Assembly (NCBI GenBank): GCA_030429545.1
Contig: JAUIFF010000001.1
Location: 655,599-719,598 of the forward strand
DNA from: Polyangia bacterium
Lineage (GTDB): Bacteria > Myxococcota_A > Polyangia > Nannocystales > Nannocystaceae
Length of the DNA: 64,000 nt
Reading direction: 5' to 3'
Under the pieces are notes generated by a model, which saw only the letters and a list, made by a program, of their open reading frames with translations, was not told the origin of the DNA and ran no database searches. The first letter of the stretch is position 1. Each line of letters opens with the position of its first letter. The translations under genes were made by a program, and so were the position numbers. Positions 36,334 to 45,236 of this stretch are shown here, in pieces.

Positions 36334-36403
36334 GTCGCCAGCGAGCGCCGTTTTGCTCGTTGCCGCGACTATGGCAAGACCCGTAGTGATACTATGACGA
36401 GCC

Positions 36404-39400
36404 GTGGTGTCGCAGACCGACGACCCCATACCCTACGACGAAACCCTCCTAGGTCGTCCCGAAGACGATAGCTGGGAGGGCAAGTTTCCAGCCGACTCGG
36501 CTCTCGTCGAGCTCGAAGGTCCGCCGCGAATTGGCCGCTATGTGTTTTTGGAGCGGATTGGCGAGGGAGGCATGGGGGTTGTCGTGGCTGCCTTCGACCC
36601 CAAGCTCGACCGCAAAGTTGCGATCAAACTACTGCACAATGTGCGCCGCGATGACAGTGAGCGACGCCTGCGAATGGAGCGTGAAGCCCAGGCCATGGCC
36701 CGCCTCTCGCACCCCAACGTTGTCACCGTTTACGAGGTCGGCGAGTACTACGAGCAGTTGTTTGTGGCGATGGAGTTTATCCAGGGGGAGGACCTGCAAG
36801 TATGGGTTGATCGCCACCGTGATGCGGATTGGCGGGACATCCTCGAGATCCTGATTCAGGCGGGTAGGGGGCTCGCGGCAGCCCACCGTGCCGGCCTTGT
36901 TCACCGCGACTTCAAGCCGAGTAACGTGTTTGTCGGCCGCGACCGGCGGGCCAGGGTTGGTGATTTTGGGCTCGCCCGCAACTTTGCCGAGGTCGACGCC
37001 CGCACGACCTGGCGCGACGACGAGATAACCGATTCGCAAAAAATTGCACATACACTTACACAAACGGGTGCGGCCGTTGGGACCCCCGCCTATATGGCGC
37101 CCGAGCAATTTCTGTTGGGTACCGTCGATGCGCGCTCCGACCAGTTCGCATTTTGTGTGACCGCCTGGGAGGCACTTTTTCGCGAGCGACCGTTTGTCGG
37201 GGCGAGCTATGGCGAGTTGATGGCAAACGTCACCGATGGCAACCGCGCGCCACCTCCGGCCGATGCCCAGGTGCCCGACTGGCTGCGACGCGTGCTCGAG
37301 CGCGGGCTTGCGGCCCAGCAGGAGCAGCGCTGGTCGTCAATGGACGAGCTCCTAGCCGAACTCCAAAGCGACCCAGAGACCATGCGCCGGGATTTTGTTC
37401 GCAAGTTCAGTTGGGTGCTCGGAGCATTGTTTGTGTTCGGTTGCCTGGCCTGGATGGTGACGCGTGCCCAGGAGCGGGCCGACCAAGCCCAGGAAGATAG
37501 GCGTTCGGTTGTCGAGCAACACGGTCAGGAGCTCGCGGCCCTCGAAAAGCAAGTCGAGAAATCCAGGCGCCAGCGACAGGAACTAGAGGACATGTTGCGG
37601 ACATCCGTCGCCCGGCGCTATAGCTCCGCGTCGGAGGTGTACAACCCTTCGCTCGCCGCGGCCTTGCTGCGCGAGGTCCACTCACCACAAACCGCCCGTG
37701 GTTGGAGTGAGCTGGCCTCCAGGGTGCTCGAGCAACCTCTCAAGAAATTTGTCCTGCCCAAAACCCAGGGGTGGACGCGGGTCGAGACCGATCGCAGCGG
37801 CAAAGTTGTTGTGTTTGCAACGGACTCTGAGATCACCCTGCGGCGCTACCCCGAGGCAAATTTTGGGGGTAGCCCGGTGTCTCGGACCGTCAAGCCAGGT
37901 GAGTCGATCGAGGACATGCGTCTGCGTGACGACGGTCGGATGCTCGCCGTGTCGCGCCAGGACAGTGCAACGGTGACCCTGGTGACGATTTCTCCATCTG
38001 GCGAATTGACGCAAAAACATCTCAACGGCGGGGTTGTGACGGAACTGCAGTTTTCACCGGACGGGGCCTACCTGCTGGGAGTCGACCGGGCCATCGGTGC
38101 CTCGGTATGGCACACGAGCACCGGCGAAAAGGTGGAGCTGCCGCGGGCGACCGAAGCCTGTTTTGTTGGCCCAAAAGCCGTCGCAACGGGGTCGGCCGAC
38201 GGCAGTGTTCGGCTGTGGCAACTCGACCAAGAAAATGTAAGTACAAATTTGATGCGGCACAGCCAAGCCGTCTCCCAGCTCGCCTGTGATGCCACCAAAT
38301 TTCAGGTTGCCAGCGCGGCCGGTCAACAGGTCAAGCTGTGGAGCCAGTCCGGAAAAGTCAGCTCAGCCACACGCGCGCATCCGGTGCGAGAGCTGGCGTT
38401 TGTTCGGGGTGGCGAGCTGCTTGTCGCGCTCGGAAACGATGGCCAATTGGCACTCTTCGAGGATTTTCGGGCCCCGCGAGTGCCCACCGGGACACAGCAA
38501 CAGTTTTTTTCAAAGCTCGTGACCTCCCCAGACGGCGAGCTTTGTGGGGCAATCGCCGACGACAAACTCCATCTGTGGGATGCCTATGCCCCCGACCTCG
38601 ATCCCCTGGTATTAGATGGTCATACAAGCTCTTTGGTCGATGCCTCCGTCACCGCGGAGCGTTCGGTGGTGTCGTTGGTAAAATCTGGCGAAGCGATCGC
38701 TTGGACCGTGCCATCGGCCAAGGCCCGTAGCTTTCAACTCGAGCCCGGCGAGCAGGTCCACGGCTGGGTCTCGGATTCTAGTGTATTGACATCTATCGGC
38801 GAGGCTGCCCGACTGCGCGATGTTACCTCGGGTGAGGTTCGCCCGCTGCCACAGCTGAGTCCCGACGGGGAGTGGTCGGAGGTACCAACCGCCATCGTCG
38901 AGCCGATTAGTAGCGGTAACAATGGCCATACCATTGCTGCGGCGCTGAGCCACGGGCGGATGGGGGTGTGGACAACCGGGGATGATGGGCGCGACTCCGC
39001 GGTCCTTGAAGGTAAGCCAGGGCCCGATGTCAGTGCCGTGGTTGTTACCCGCGATGGATCGTTGGTGATACATGGAACGCAGGGCGGTGACCTGCTGTGG
39101 TGGAGTGTTGGCGAGCAACGGTTTGTCCGCGAGTCAACGGCCTTTCGCGGAGCTGTCACGGCGATTGTCGAGCTCCCCGATGGTGAGCTGCTCACCGCCA
39201 GTGCCGATCGAGAACTCCGGCTGTGGGACAAAAACGGGATGGTAAGTGTGGTTGGCAATACCAACACCGATATTGTTGGGTTGTTCCACGACGAGCAGGA
39301 GCAGCGACTGGTGGCAACCGACCTGCGCGCGGCCTATCGCATTGCCACGCGGGGGGGGCAGCAGCTACGCGGGTACCTCATTGGGCCGCGAACATCGACG

Positions 39401-39859
39401 GTTGTGCTGGGTAGTGGCACGGAGCCCCTCGCCAGTGATCGCTGGGTTTGGGCCTGGGGTGAAGTGAACCGCCCGCGTCCACCGAAGTCTCTCGACGTGA
39501 CGGGCGTTGCGTTGTTTGATCCTCGAAGCAAGCTGGTCGCGCAGTCGGTCGGTCAGCGGGGGACTGGCGTTGTCGTGCGTGATGTGAGCAGCGGTCGGGT
39601 GATCGCCGAGTTGGCCAACCAAACAAAGCTACAACGGTACCTGTGGAGTCGTGACGGTCGGCGTCTGTTGTTGGTCGATGACCTCAAATACGCAACCGTT
39701 TGGCGCCTGCCGAGCAGTGACGAGCCCGAGGCCCTGCTCAAGAAATTACATGCAGCTACAGATATCTGCCTGCCGGTTGAGATTCGGGTTGAGGAGCTCG
39801 GTGAAGACCCGGTGCTTGCTCGTAATCAATTCGCCCGCTGCCGCGAACACCTGCACTGA
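36404..39859 (+). CDS. Ser/Thr protein kinase fused to an extracytoplasmic WD40-like propeller
   Basis: An 1151-aa receptor-like kinase. The kinase domain (~42-320) has 'RIGEGGMGVVV', HRDFKPSN and DFGLARN, plus 'GTPAYMAPEQ'. One transmembrane helix (~337-353, 'VLGALFVFGCLAWMV') is followed by a coiled coil (~355-395). About 700 aa of WD40-type repeats end in '..LWQLDQ', 'LHLWDAY', 'LRLWDKN' and similar. The GTG at 36404 is only about 8 nt after a TACTAT -10-like box (36390-36395), so a very short or leaderless mRNA is possible. The ligand is unknown. Confidence 0.92.
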   Translation: MVSQTDDPIPYDETLLGRPEDDSWEGKFPADSALVELEGPPRIGRYVFLERIGEGGMGVVVAAFDPKLDRKVAIKLLHNVRRDDSERRLRMEREAQAMARLSHPNVVTVYEVGEYYEQLFVAMEFIQGEDLQVWVDRHRDADWRDILEILIQAGRGLAAAHRAGLVHRDFKPSNVFVGRDRRARVGDFGLARNFAEVDARTTWRDDEITDSQKIAHTLTQTGAAVGTPAYMAPEQFLLGTVDARSDQFAFCVTAWEALFRERPFVGASYGELMANVTDGNRAPPPADAQVPDWLRRVLERGLAAQQEQRWSSMDELLAELQSDPETMRRDFVRKFSWVLGALFVFGCLAWMVTRAQERADQAQEDRRSVVEQHGQELAALEKQVEKSRRQRQELEDMLRTSVARRYSSASEVYNPSLAAALLREVHSPQTARGWSELASRVLEQPLKKFVLPKTQGWTRVETDRSGKVVVFATDSEITLRRYPEANFGGSPVSRTVKPGESIEDMRLRDDGRMLAVSRQDSATVTLVTISPSGELTQKHLNGGVVTELQFSPDGAYLLGVDRAIGASVWHTSTGEKVELPRATEACFVGPKAVATGSADGSVRLWQLDQENVSTNLMRHSQAVSQLACDATKFQVASAAGQQVKLWSQSGKVSSATRAHPVRELAFVRGGELLVALGNDGQLALFEDFRAPRVPTGTQQQFFSKLVTSPDGELCGAIADDKLHLWDAYAPDLDPLVLDGHTSSLVDASVTAERSVVSLVKSGEAIAWTVPSAKARSFQLEPGEQVHGWVSDSSVLTSIGEAARLRDVTSGEVRPLPQLSPDGEWSEVPTAIVEPISSGNNGHTIAAALSHGRMGVWTTGDDGRDSAVLEGKPGPDVSAVVVTRDGSLVIHGTQGGDLLWWSVGEQRFVRESTAFRGAVTAIVELPDGELLTASADRELRLWDKNGMVSVVGNTNTDIVGLFHDEQEQRLVATDLRAAYRIATRGGQQLRGYLIGPRTSTVVLGSGTEPLASDRWVWAWGEVNRPRPPKSLDVTGVALFDPRSKLVAQSVGQRGTGVVVRDVSSGRVIAELANQTKLQRYLWSRDGRRLLLVDDLKYATVWRLPSSDEPEALLKKLHAATDICLPVEIRVEELGEDPVLARNQFARCREHLH

Positions 39860-39869
39860 CATGACAACT

Positions 39870-41363
39870 TCAGTCCCGATAGATGGCATCTGCCCGCAGC
39901 AAGACCGGGTCGTGGGCAAACAATTCGGCGAGTTGCGACCAGTGGATAACCGCATCAAAGTGGTCCTGAGTTGTGTTGTGCATGGTGTAGCGCGACGAGG
40001 TGAGCGCGACACAAACTACCTGGACCGAGCTCCCTAACAGTTGGCGCACGAGTGTGCGGTCGAGGTCGATGCTGTCGAGTTGGTCGGTGGTAAATCCCTG
40101 CTGGGCCTTGGCTTCAACAATCACCACCACCCCGGGTGCCCGCAGGCAAAAGTCAAACGTTCGCTTGCTCGGCCACCCATGCTTGTCGGTGTTGGGCGCG
40201 TACAAGTGCAGGTGGTCGCGGTAGAGATTGACCTCGTAGCCGAGGTCCCAGTTGGTCGACCGCGGCAGTTCGGCGACCCGCGTGTGCAACAGCTCGACAA
40301 ACGCTTGTAGCCCGGCTGGCGTGCCGAGATGGCGGTAGGCGAGGTGGGCACAGCATGCCCGCTCTTCGCGGGATACCAACGACCACGGTAGCTCCACCGC
40401 CCACGGGCGTAGTGAGGTAGGTGCATCTACACAAGATTTTGGGCGTCGTCCCGGCTGTTCAACACGGTGCGACCACAGCGAAACCTGGTGCCCCCCGGGC
40501 GTCTCATAGCGCACACGGTAGCCTGTCCTTTCGGGCACGGTACCGAGCCAGTGTAGCCCTGAGAGGTGTTCCCAACCGAGTTGCTGCCGCAGGGCAACTT
40601 CGGCAGCCTGCGCGGGTTGGTCGTAACAAACCCGTCCGCGGATGGCTGGCAGCTTGTAGACCCGATTGCTTGCGTATGCAGCGAATACAGCGGCTGCCTG
40701 GTCGCTCTCGACATGGCCGTAGCAGTAGCCATCGGGGAGTGAAACGAAGGTCGGGGCAAATCGATGGCCACCGATGTGGGTTGTTTGCCAAACGCGCGCG
40801 GGGTCGATCGCCGCAAGGGCGCGAAACAGGGCGAGCCCGAACTTTGCACAGCAGCGGTCACGCTGACCATTTGTGCATACAAAAAAAACGGTTTCCTGGC
40901 AGCGGTGCGCGGCGAGCTGTGTCGGATCTTGGAGTAGGCCAACGAGGTCGAGTTGGTCGAGGGTGGTGGGCTCGGGCCAGGTCAGGCGAAACAGCTGCGG
41001 TTGGGTATCTTGGACATCCGCAACGTAGATCGTCAGCGGCTCGCCAGCCGCAGGTGGCCGTTCGCGTCGGATCAGCTGCACGCGGCACCCGTCGACGGTG
41101 TCCATCACGTGGGCGAGATGGTTGCGAACCTGCTCGGGTAGGTCGCTGTGTTTGACAAATTTTGAGCCCCAAACACCGGCGTACTCGATCATCACCCACC
41201 AGCGAACGCCGGCGGCGGCCGTACCCGCACGCGGCTCGTCGAGTGCCTGGGTGACACGGCTGCAAAACTCTTCGGGGGCTAGCTGCACGCGGACCAGCGT
41301 AGCAGGCTTCGCGAAACCAGCGTGAAGTTGGAGCACGGTAAAATCGGTCGCGCGGGCTAGCAC
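39870..41363 (-). CDS. Sucrase-ferredoxin-like protein fused to a PD-(D/E)XK nuclease-like domain
   Basis: A 497-aa unusual fusion. Residues ~1-310 match the Suc_Fer-like (Apd1-type thioredoxin-like ferredoxin) family: 'FFVCTNGQRDRCCAKFG', 'TTHIGGHRFAPTFVSLPDGYCYGHV' and a late 'RRPKSC'. The Cys/His residues fit an Fe-S site. Residues ~315-497 look like a restriction-endonuclease fold: 'KRTFDFCLRAPGVVVIVEAKAQQ' gives the D-(x)n-E-x-K pattern (~403-420). The frame is uninterrupted. The start is uncertain (GTG 41363 given) and lies inside a dispersed repeat. The role is unknown; one possibility is a redox-gated nuclease. Confidence 0.75.
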   Translation of the reverse strand: MLARATDFTVLQLHAGFAKPATLVRVQLAPEEFCSRVTQALDEPRAGTAAAGVRWWVMIEYAGVWGSKFVKHSDLPEQVRNHLAHVMDTVDGCRVQLIRRERPPAAGEPLTIYVADVQDTQPQLFRLTWPEPTTLDQLDLVGLLQDPTQLAAHRCQETVFFVCTNGQRDRCCAKFGLALFRALAAIDPARVWQTTHIGGHRFAPTFVSLPDGYCYGHVESDQAAAVFAAYASNRVYKLPAIRGRVCYDQPAQAAEVALRQQLGWEHLSGLHWLGTVPERTGYRVRYETPGGHQVSLWSHRVEQPGRRPKSCVDAPTSLRPWAVELPWSLVSREERACCAHLAYRHLGTPAGLQAFVELLHTRVAELPRSTNWDLGYEVNLYRDHLHLYAPNTDKHGWPSKRTFDFCLRAPGVVVIVEAKAQQGFTTDQLDSIDLDRTLVRQLLGSSVQVVCVALTSSRYTMHNTTQDHFDAVIHWSQLAELFAHDPVLLRADAIYRD

Positions 41364-41519
41364 CCCGACGTTTTCTAGCGAGTCGCCTTGCGCCGAAGAG
41401 TTTGTCGAAGTTGGGTTTCGTAAATCGCAGCCTAAGTGGGCCTACTGGAAGATTCTCGGGCCCCAACTCGACAAAATCGGCAAGTGAGGCGTCGCGTCGA
41501 GAAAATTCACGGCTGCTAG
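41360..41519 (+). repeat. Dispersed repeat, copy related to the segment at 7113-7300
   Basis: This segment aligns in opposite orientation with 7113-7300. Shared landmarks are GCTAGCA, a TTTTCT block, GAAGAGTTTGTCGA, GACAAAATCG, and GTCGAGAAAAT followed by CACGG and GCTGCTAG-like ends. Both copies keep an AEEFVE reading, but this one has an internal stop. A shorter match occurs near 57745-57785. It fills the gap between two minus-strand genes and touches the start of one and the stop of the other. Confidence 0.55.
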
Positions 41520-41872
41520 GGCTGCGGGCCCTGCGGAGGGCCGGGGAACTCGGTCGACGATGCCGGGCCGCTCGGGAACGCCTCGTCTGCGTGGCCGGGC
41601 TGATAGGCTGCACAGGCACCCAGCACACTGCAGCGAGCCTCGACCTCGGTTTCTCGCCCACAGCCATTGGCCCGGTACCGGCGCGGCTGGACCGTGGGTT
41701 TGACATCTTGGTCGGCGACCACAACCTGCTCACGTGGACAGTCGAGCTGGGAAGCTGCTTGGTCGAGCAGTTCGCGGTCAAATTGGTTGGCACACGCGAG
41801 GAGCGGCAACCCTACAAAGATTCCGCACAAAAGATATCCCAAGCGCGGGACCTGCGATTGCTGCCTGAGCAC
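41516..41872 (-). CDS. Small lipoprotein with FDCP/GCGR-type motif
   Basis: About 118 aa, start GTG 41872. The signal peptide ends in LPLLACAN. The mature part reads 'ASQLDCPREQVVV' then 'YRANGCGRETEVEARC', a four-cysteine pattern (DCP...GCGR...C) common in small myxobacterial lipoproteins of unknown function. The C-terminus is Pro/Gly-rich. It reads toward the dispersed repeat at 41360-41519, with the unusual Suc_Fer fusion gene beyond. Confidence 0.75.
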   Translation of the reverse strand: MLRQQSQVPRLGYLLCGIFVGLPLLACANQFDRELLDQAASQLDCPREQVVVADQDVKPTVQPRRYRANGCGRETEVEARCSVLGACAAYQPGHADEAFPSGPASSTEFPGPPQGPQP

Positions 41873-41963
41873 GGGCCAACTTATACCCCGCGGGCGAGTG
41901 TATGTGCATACAACCAAGTGGCGATAGCTCACATGGCATCGACCGGCCGAGCGCGCCCCCAGA

Positions 41964-43589
41964 TTGCCTGGTAGATTGCAGATAGTGGGTGCTCGACAAC
42001 AGCCACAGGGCCGGAGACTTCGCCTCGCATCTGTTGGGCTGCTCGCGGTGGTTGCGTTGAGCATCTGGGTACGGTGGACGGGCCTGACCGCAACCGGCTT
42101 TTACTCCCATGATGTCGGGGGAATTCTCTACAACGGGATGCTGCTCGAGCACGGGTTGTTCCCCTACGTCGATTCGGTTGAGCTCAAGGCCCCAGGGACA
42201 TTTTACCTGGCCTGGTGGTTTGCCGACGGCGGACGCGATATCGCGGGTTTTCAGTGTATAGCCAACATTTTTGCGCTGGGTTCGCTCGCCGCAGTTGCGG
42301 CGATTGCCTGGCGCATGTGGGGGGTACGTGCCGCCTTTGTTGCTGCCGCACTTTACGGGCTGCACGATGCCTTTCTCGATTCGCTCGACGCAAATTACGT
42401 GACCTGGGCCCAGCTTCCGCAGGTCCTTGCCTTTGGCTGTGCGGCCGAGGCTGCGACGCGTGCCCGGTCGCGCAGGGCAACACTTTTATTGTGGTTGTGC
42501 GCCGGTTTGTTTGGCGGGTGGGCAACCCTGTGCAAGCGCCCGGTGGGTGTGGTGACAGCGGTTATTGGTATTTGGGCATTGTTGCATCGGCAACCAAACC
42601 ACCCGGTAGCGGGGGGCTCGGCCCGGTTTTTCCCCGGCCTCGCCAAGTTTGCCCTGGATTTCCCGGCAGCGATGTGTGTGGTTGCCGGTATCGCTTGCTC
42701 ACAGGTTCCTGTGTTCGTACACTACGGTGTCAACGGCCAGCTTTCGGGGTTGGTCGACGGTTACCTGCTCAACCGTTGGGGCATGCGCTACCTCGCCGAG
42801 CGCGGCAGTCATGGCTGGGCCTACCTTGCCCGAGAAGGTGTATTTGCAACGGTCTATTTTCTGGCGCTACCGTTGCTCGCCGCGGTGGCAGCTATGGTGG
42901 CGCCACGCGACCCGCAACAGCGAGCGCGCAGGCTGTACCTGTGCCTTTGGGCCGGTTTCACGCTGTTTGCCGCCAGCCTCGGTGGTCGGTTTTACAAGGG
43001 TTATTTTGTCCCGGTGGCGCCCGCGTTGTGTATTTTGGCAGCCGCGCCATGGGGAGTGTTTGGACCTGGCTTTGCCCCCGGGGCAGCGGCTCGCCTGCGA
43101 CGGGGTGTGTTGGCAGTTGTCTACACACTGGCGATGGTGCTCGCTATTCGTGCAGGTACACAAACTCTTGGTGAACGCCACGCCCGCAAACTCCAGCACG
43201 ACCGCGGCGGGCGAGCGATTGCCACGTACCTCAATCAACATCTCCAGCCTGGCGACCGGATTTGGGTGTGGGGGTGGCACCTGTGGGACTGCTACGCGTT
43301 CACGGGGGCGCTGTCTGGGAGTACGATCTACAAGTCGATGGGCCTGCTCACCCGACCCAACGACGACACCTGGCGAACGCCCGCGAGCAAGCTGCGGATG
43401 ATCGAGCCCTCGCCCTACCGCAAGAAGTTGCTCACCGAGCTCGCGGCCAGTCGCCCCAAGTTTATTGTGTTGGGTTCGACCGTTCCGCGGGGTGACTTCC
43501 ACGAGCTCACCACATTCTTGCGGGCGCACTATCGCCGCGACCGTGGTGTGCGGATCGGGCGTGTGCAGTTTTGGCGACTGCGGGAGTGA
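41964..43589 (+). CDS. Integral-membrane glycosyltransferase (GT39/ArnT-like)
   Basis: A 541-aa polytopic protein with about 10-12 transmembrane segments. The first periplasmic loop carries a 'FYSHDVGGILYNG' and 'VDSVELKAPGTFYLAWW' pattern typical of GT-C enzymes of the PMT/ArnT type, with an acidic residue early in the loop. The soluble C-terminal part is ~130 aa. Such enzymes transfer sugars from polyprenyl-phosphate donors to envelope lipids or proteins. The start is uncertain: TTG 41964 or GTG 41982. Confidence 0.78.
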   Translation: MPGRLQIVGARQQPQGRRLRLASVGLLAVVALSIWVRWTGLTATGFYSHDVGGILYNGMLLEHGLFPYVDSVELKAPGTFYLAWWFADGGRDIAGFQCIANIFALGSLAAVAAIAWRMWGVRAAFVAAALYGLHDAFLDSLDANYVTWAQLPQVLAFGCAAEAATRARSRRATLLLWLCAGLFGGWATLCKRPVGVVTAVIGIWALLHRQPNHPVAGGSARFFPGLAKFALDFPAAMCVVAGIACSQVPVFVHYGVNGQLSGLVDGYLLNRWGMRYLAERGSHGWAYLAREGVFATVYFLALPLLAAVAAMVAPRDPQQRARRLYLCLWAGFTLFAASLGGRFYKGYFVPVAPALCILAAAPWGVFGPGFAPGAAARLRRGVLAVVYTLAMVLAIRAGTQTLGERHARKLQHDRGGRAIATYLNQHLQPGDRIWVWGWHLWDCYAFTGALSGSTIYKSMGLLTRPNDDTWRTPASKLRMIEPSPYRKKLLTELAASRPKFIVLGSTVPRGDFHELTTFLRAHYRRDRGVRIGRVQFWRLRE

Positions 43590-43658
43590 CAGCAGTGTCA
43601 TAGCCTCCGGGGTGTTTGCAGGGTTTTTTTTGGCACAGCCCGTGCACAACTGTGTGCC

Positions 43659-45215
43659 ATGATGGTTGGGATGTTTCGCGTGGGGTTGTTGGCGGGTGCC
43701 GTGCTGGCGGCCGGGTGTGGACCTGCTCCAAAAGACATGGTCGATGAGGAGCTGGACCTGTGCCCCCCGGCTGAGCAAACGCCAGCATTCGGCCCCTTGG
43801 GAACCGGGATTACCGATGCCGAGGTTGGGGCCTGTGGACATCTCCTCTATCTTCAAGACGGCACACAGTTCTTGCTTTCGCCCGACTACGCCACCAGCGA
43901 ACCCCTGGCGAGTGAACCCCGGATCGGCAAGTTCTCGCACACAGGCCACCTCGTAGCCTGGGAAGCCGGCGACGGGGTGACCCTGCGCAACCTGTGGGAC
44001 GATAGCGAGATTCACGAGGATGGTGTGTCGGCCTTTGGGTTTGTGCCGTCGGTCGACCCGGAGCGTGGCGCCCGGCTATGGGTTTGCAAGGGCGGGGAGG
44101 TTGGTCGTCTCGATATCGACCTCGGCTATCGCGAATTAGATGTCGCTACAGACTGTGGGCAAAGTGGGGTATTGGGGGCAACCCTAGCACCCAAGGTTGT
44201 CTACGCAGCCGATGGTGCACTACGGGTGGTCGATGTCGATCGTGAGACCGAGGTTGAGCTGCCGGTCGAATACCGCCAGGAATTCAGCGGGGATGGTGCC
44301 CGTGCCGACACGTTTGAGATAAGTCCCCGCGGGGAGCTCGTTGTCCATCATCAGATGCATATCGAGTACCCCGAAAATAGCGATACCGATCGTCTGGTCC
44401 ATGATAATACAACAGTCCTGGCGAGTGCGACGGGTGAGCTACTGACCTCGTCGGCCAAGTCCCTCGGCATGTTGGCGGATGCGAGTGGTCACAACCTACT
44501 TGTGCGTAACGGCGACCAGGCCTGGGTGTTTGAAGATGGACGATTGTCGGCGCTTCCAAGTGAATTTCAGGTGAAGGCGTGGTTGCCGGATGGTCAGCTA
44601 CTTGTGCACGACGGGGAGGGCTTGGGACGGCTGCGACCCGGCGACAACCAGTTTCGCAGTTGGATTGCCGGAGCCATCCACATTGCCGACTACGCGTTTG
44701 ACACGACTGGCACACACCTCATTGCCCGGGTCGACACCGAAGGTTGTATTGCCAACCCGAACAATGGTGAGTGTACAATGATTGTGTCTGAGCTACAGGT
44801 AGCAGCGACAGATGCAGCTACGCGGGTGTTGATGCTTTTCTCGTTTGGGATCGACGCCCTGGCCCTGGCTGACAGCGGAAGCGCGTTTGTCGAAACTGGG
44901 AGGATTACCAACCTGGCGGCTGAGGACGTGAGCCACGGTGCATTTGTGTTGGCCAGCGACGGCGAGGTGTTGCGCGAGTGGGTGGGGGAGGCTGGCGATG
45001 TCCAAGTACGTCGGCTGCACAACACCGGGGAGGCGTTTGTCGTGATGCTCCAACAGCCTTCGGGCACCGCGATTGAGTTTGTCGACGCGGTCTCAGGAGA
45101 CACGACGCAGCTCGTGCCCGATGTGTCGTTTGACGTCGATCTCCGTGTCGATGGTGAGTATGCGGTGGTACACGATGGCGGGCGCGACGAGCTGTGGGCT
45201 GGTATGCTCCCTTGA
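43659..45215 (+). CDS. Beta-propeller-like lipoprotein
   Basis: A 518-aa predicted lipoprotein: signal peptide ending LAAGC after 'MFRVGLLAGAV'. The mature region is a series of beta repeats with Asp/Gly turns ('IGKFSHTGHLVAWEAGDG', 'ISPRGELVVHH', 'LMLFSFGIDALALADSG'), resembling TolB/WD40-type propellers. No catalytic motif is seen. A T-rich stretch with GTGCACAACTGTGTGCC precedes the ATG. It is followed within ~20 bp by a nucleoside hydrolase gene, so co-transcription is possible. Confidence 0.75.
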   Translation: MMVGMFRVGLLAGAVLAAGCGPAPKDMVDEELDLCPPAEQTPAFGPLGTGITDAEVGACGHLLYLQDGTQFLLSPDYATSEPLASEPRIGKFSHTGHLVAWEAGDGVTLRNLWDDSEIHEDGVSAFGFVPSVDPERGARLWVCKGGEVGRLDIDLGYRELDVATDCGQSGVLGATLAPKVVYAADGALRVVDVDRETEVELPVEYRQEFSGDGARADTFEISPRGELVVHHQMHIEYPENSDTDRLVHDNTTVLASATGELLTSSAKSLGMLADASGHNLLVRNGDQAWVFEDGRLSALPSEFQVKAWLPDGQLLVHDGEGLGRLRPGDNQFRSWIAGAIHIADYAFDTTGTHLIARVDTEGCIANPNNGECTMIVSELQVAATDAATRVLMLFSFGIDALALADSGSAFVETGRITNLAAEDVSHGAFVLASDGEVLREWVGEAGDVQVRRLHNTGEAFVVMLQQPSGTAIEFVDAVSGDTTQLVPDVSFDVDLRVDGEYAVVHDGGRDELWAGMLP

Positions 45216-45236
45216 GGCTGGGTGTTGGATAGGCTT

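Noticed and set aside
41402..41974. 190-aa plus-strand reading frame
   Set aside because: It runs through the dispersed repeat and antisense to the small lipoprotein, which has a signal peptide and a family motif.
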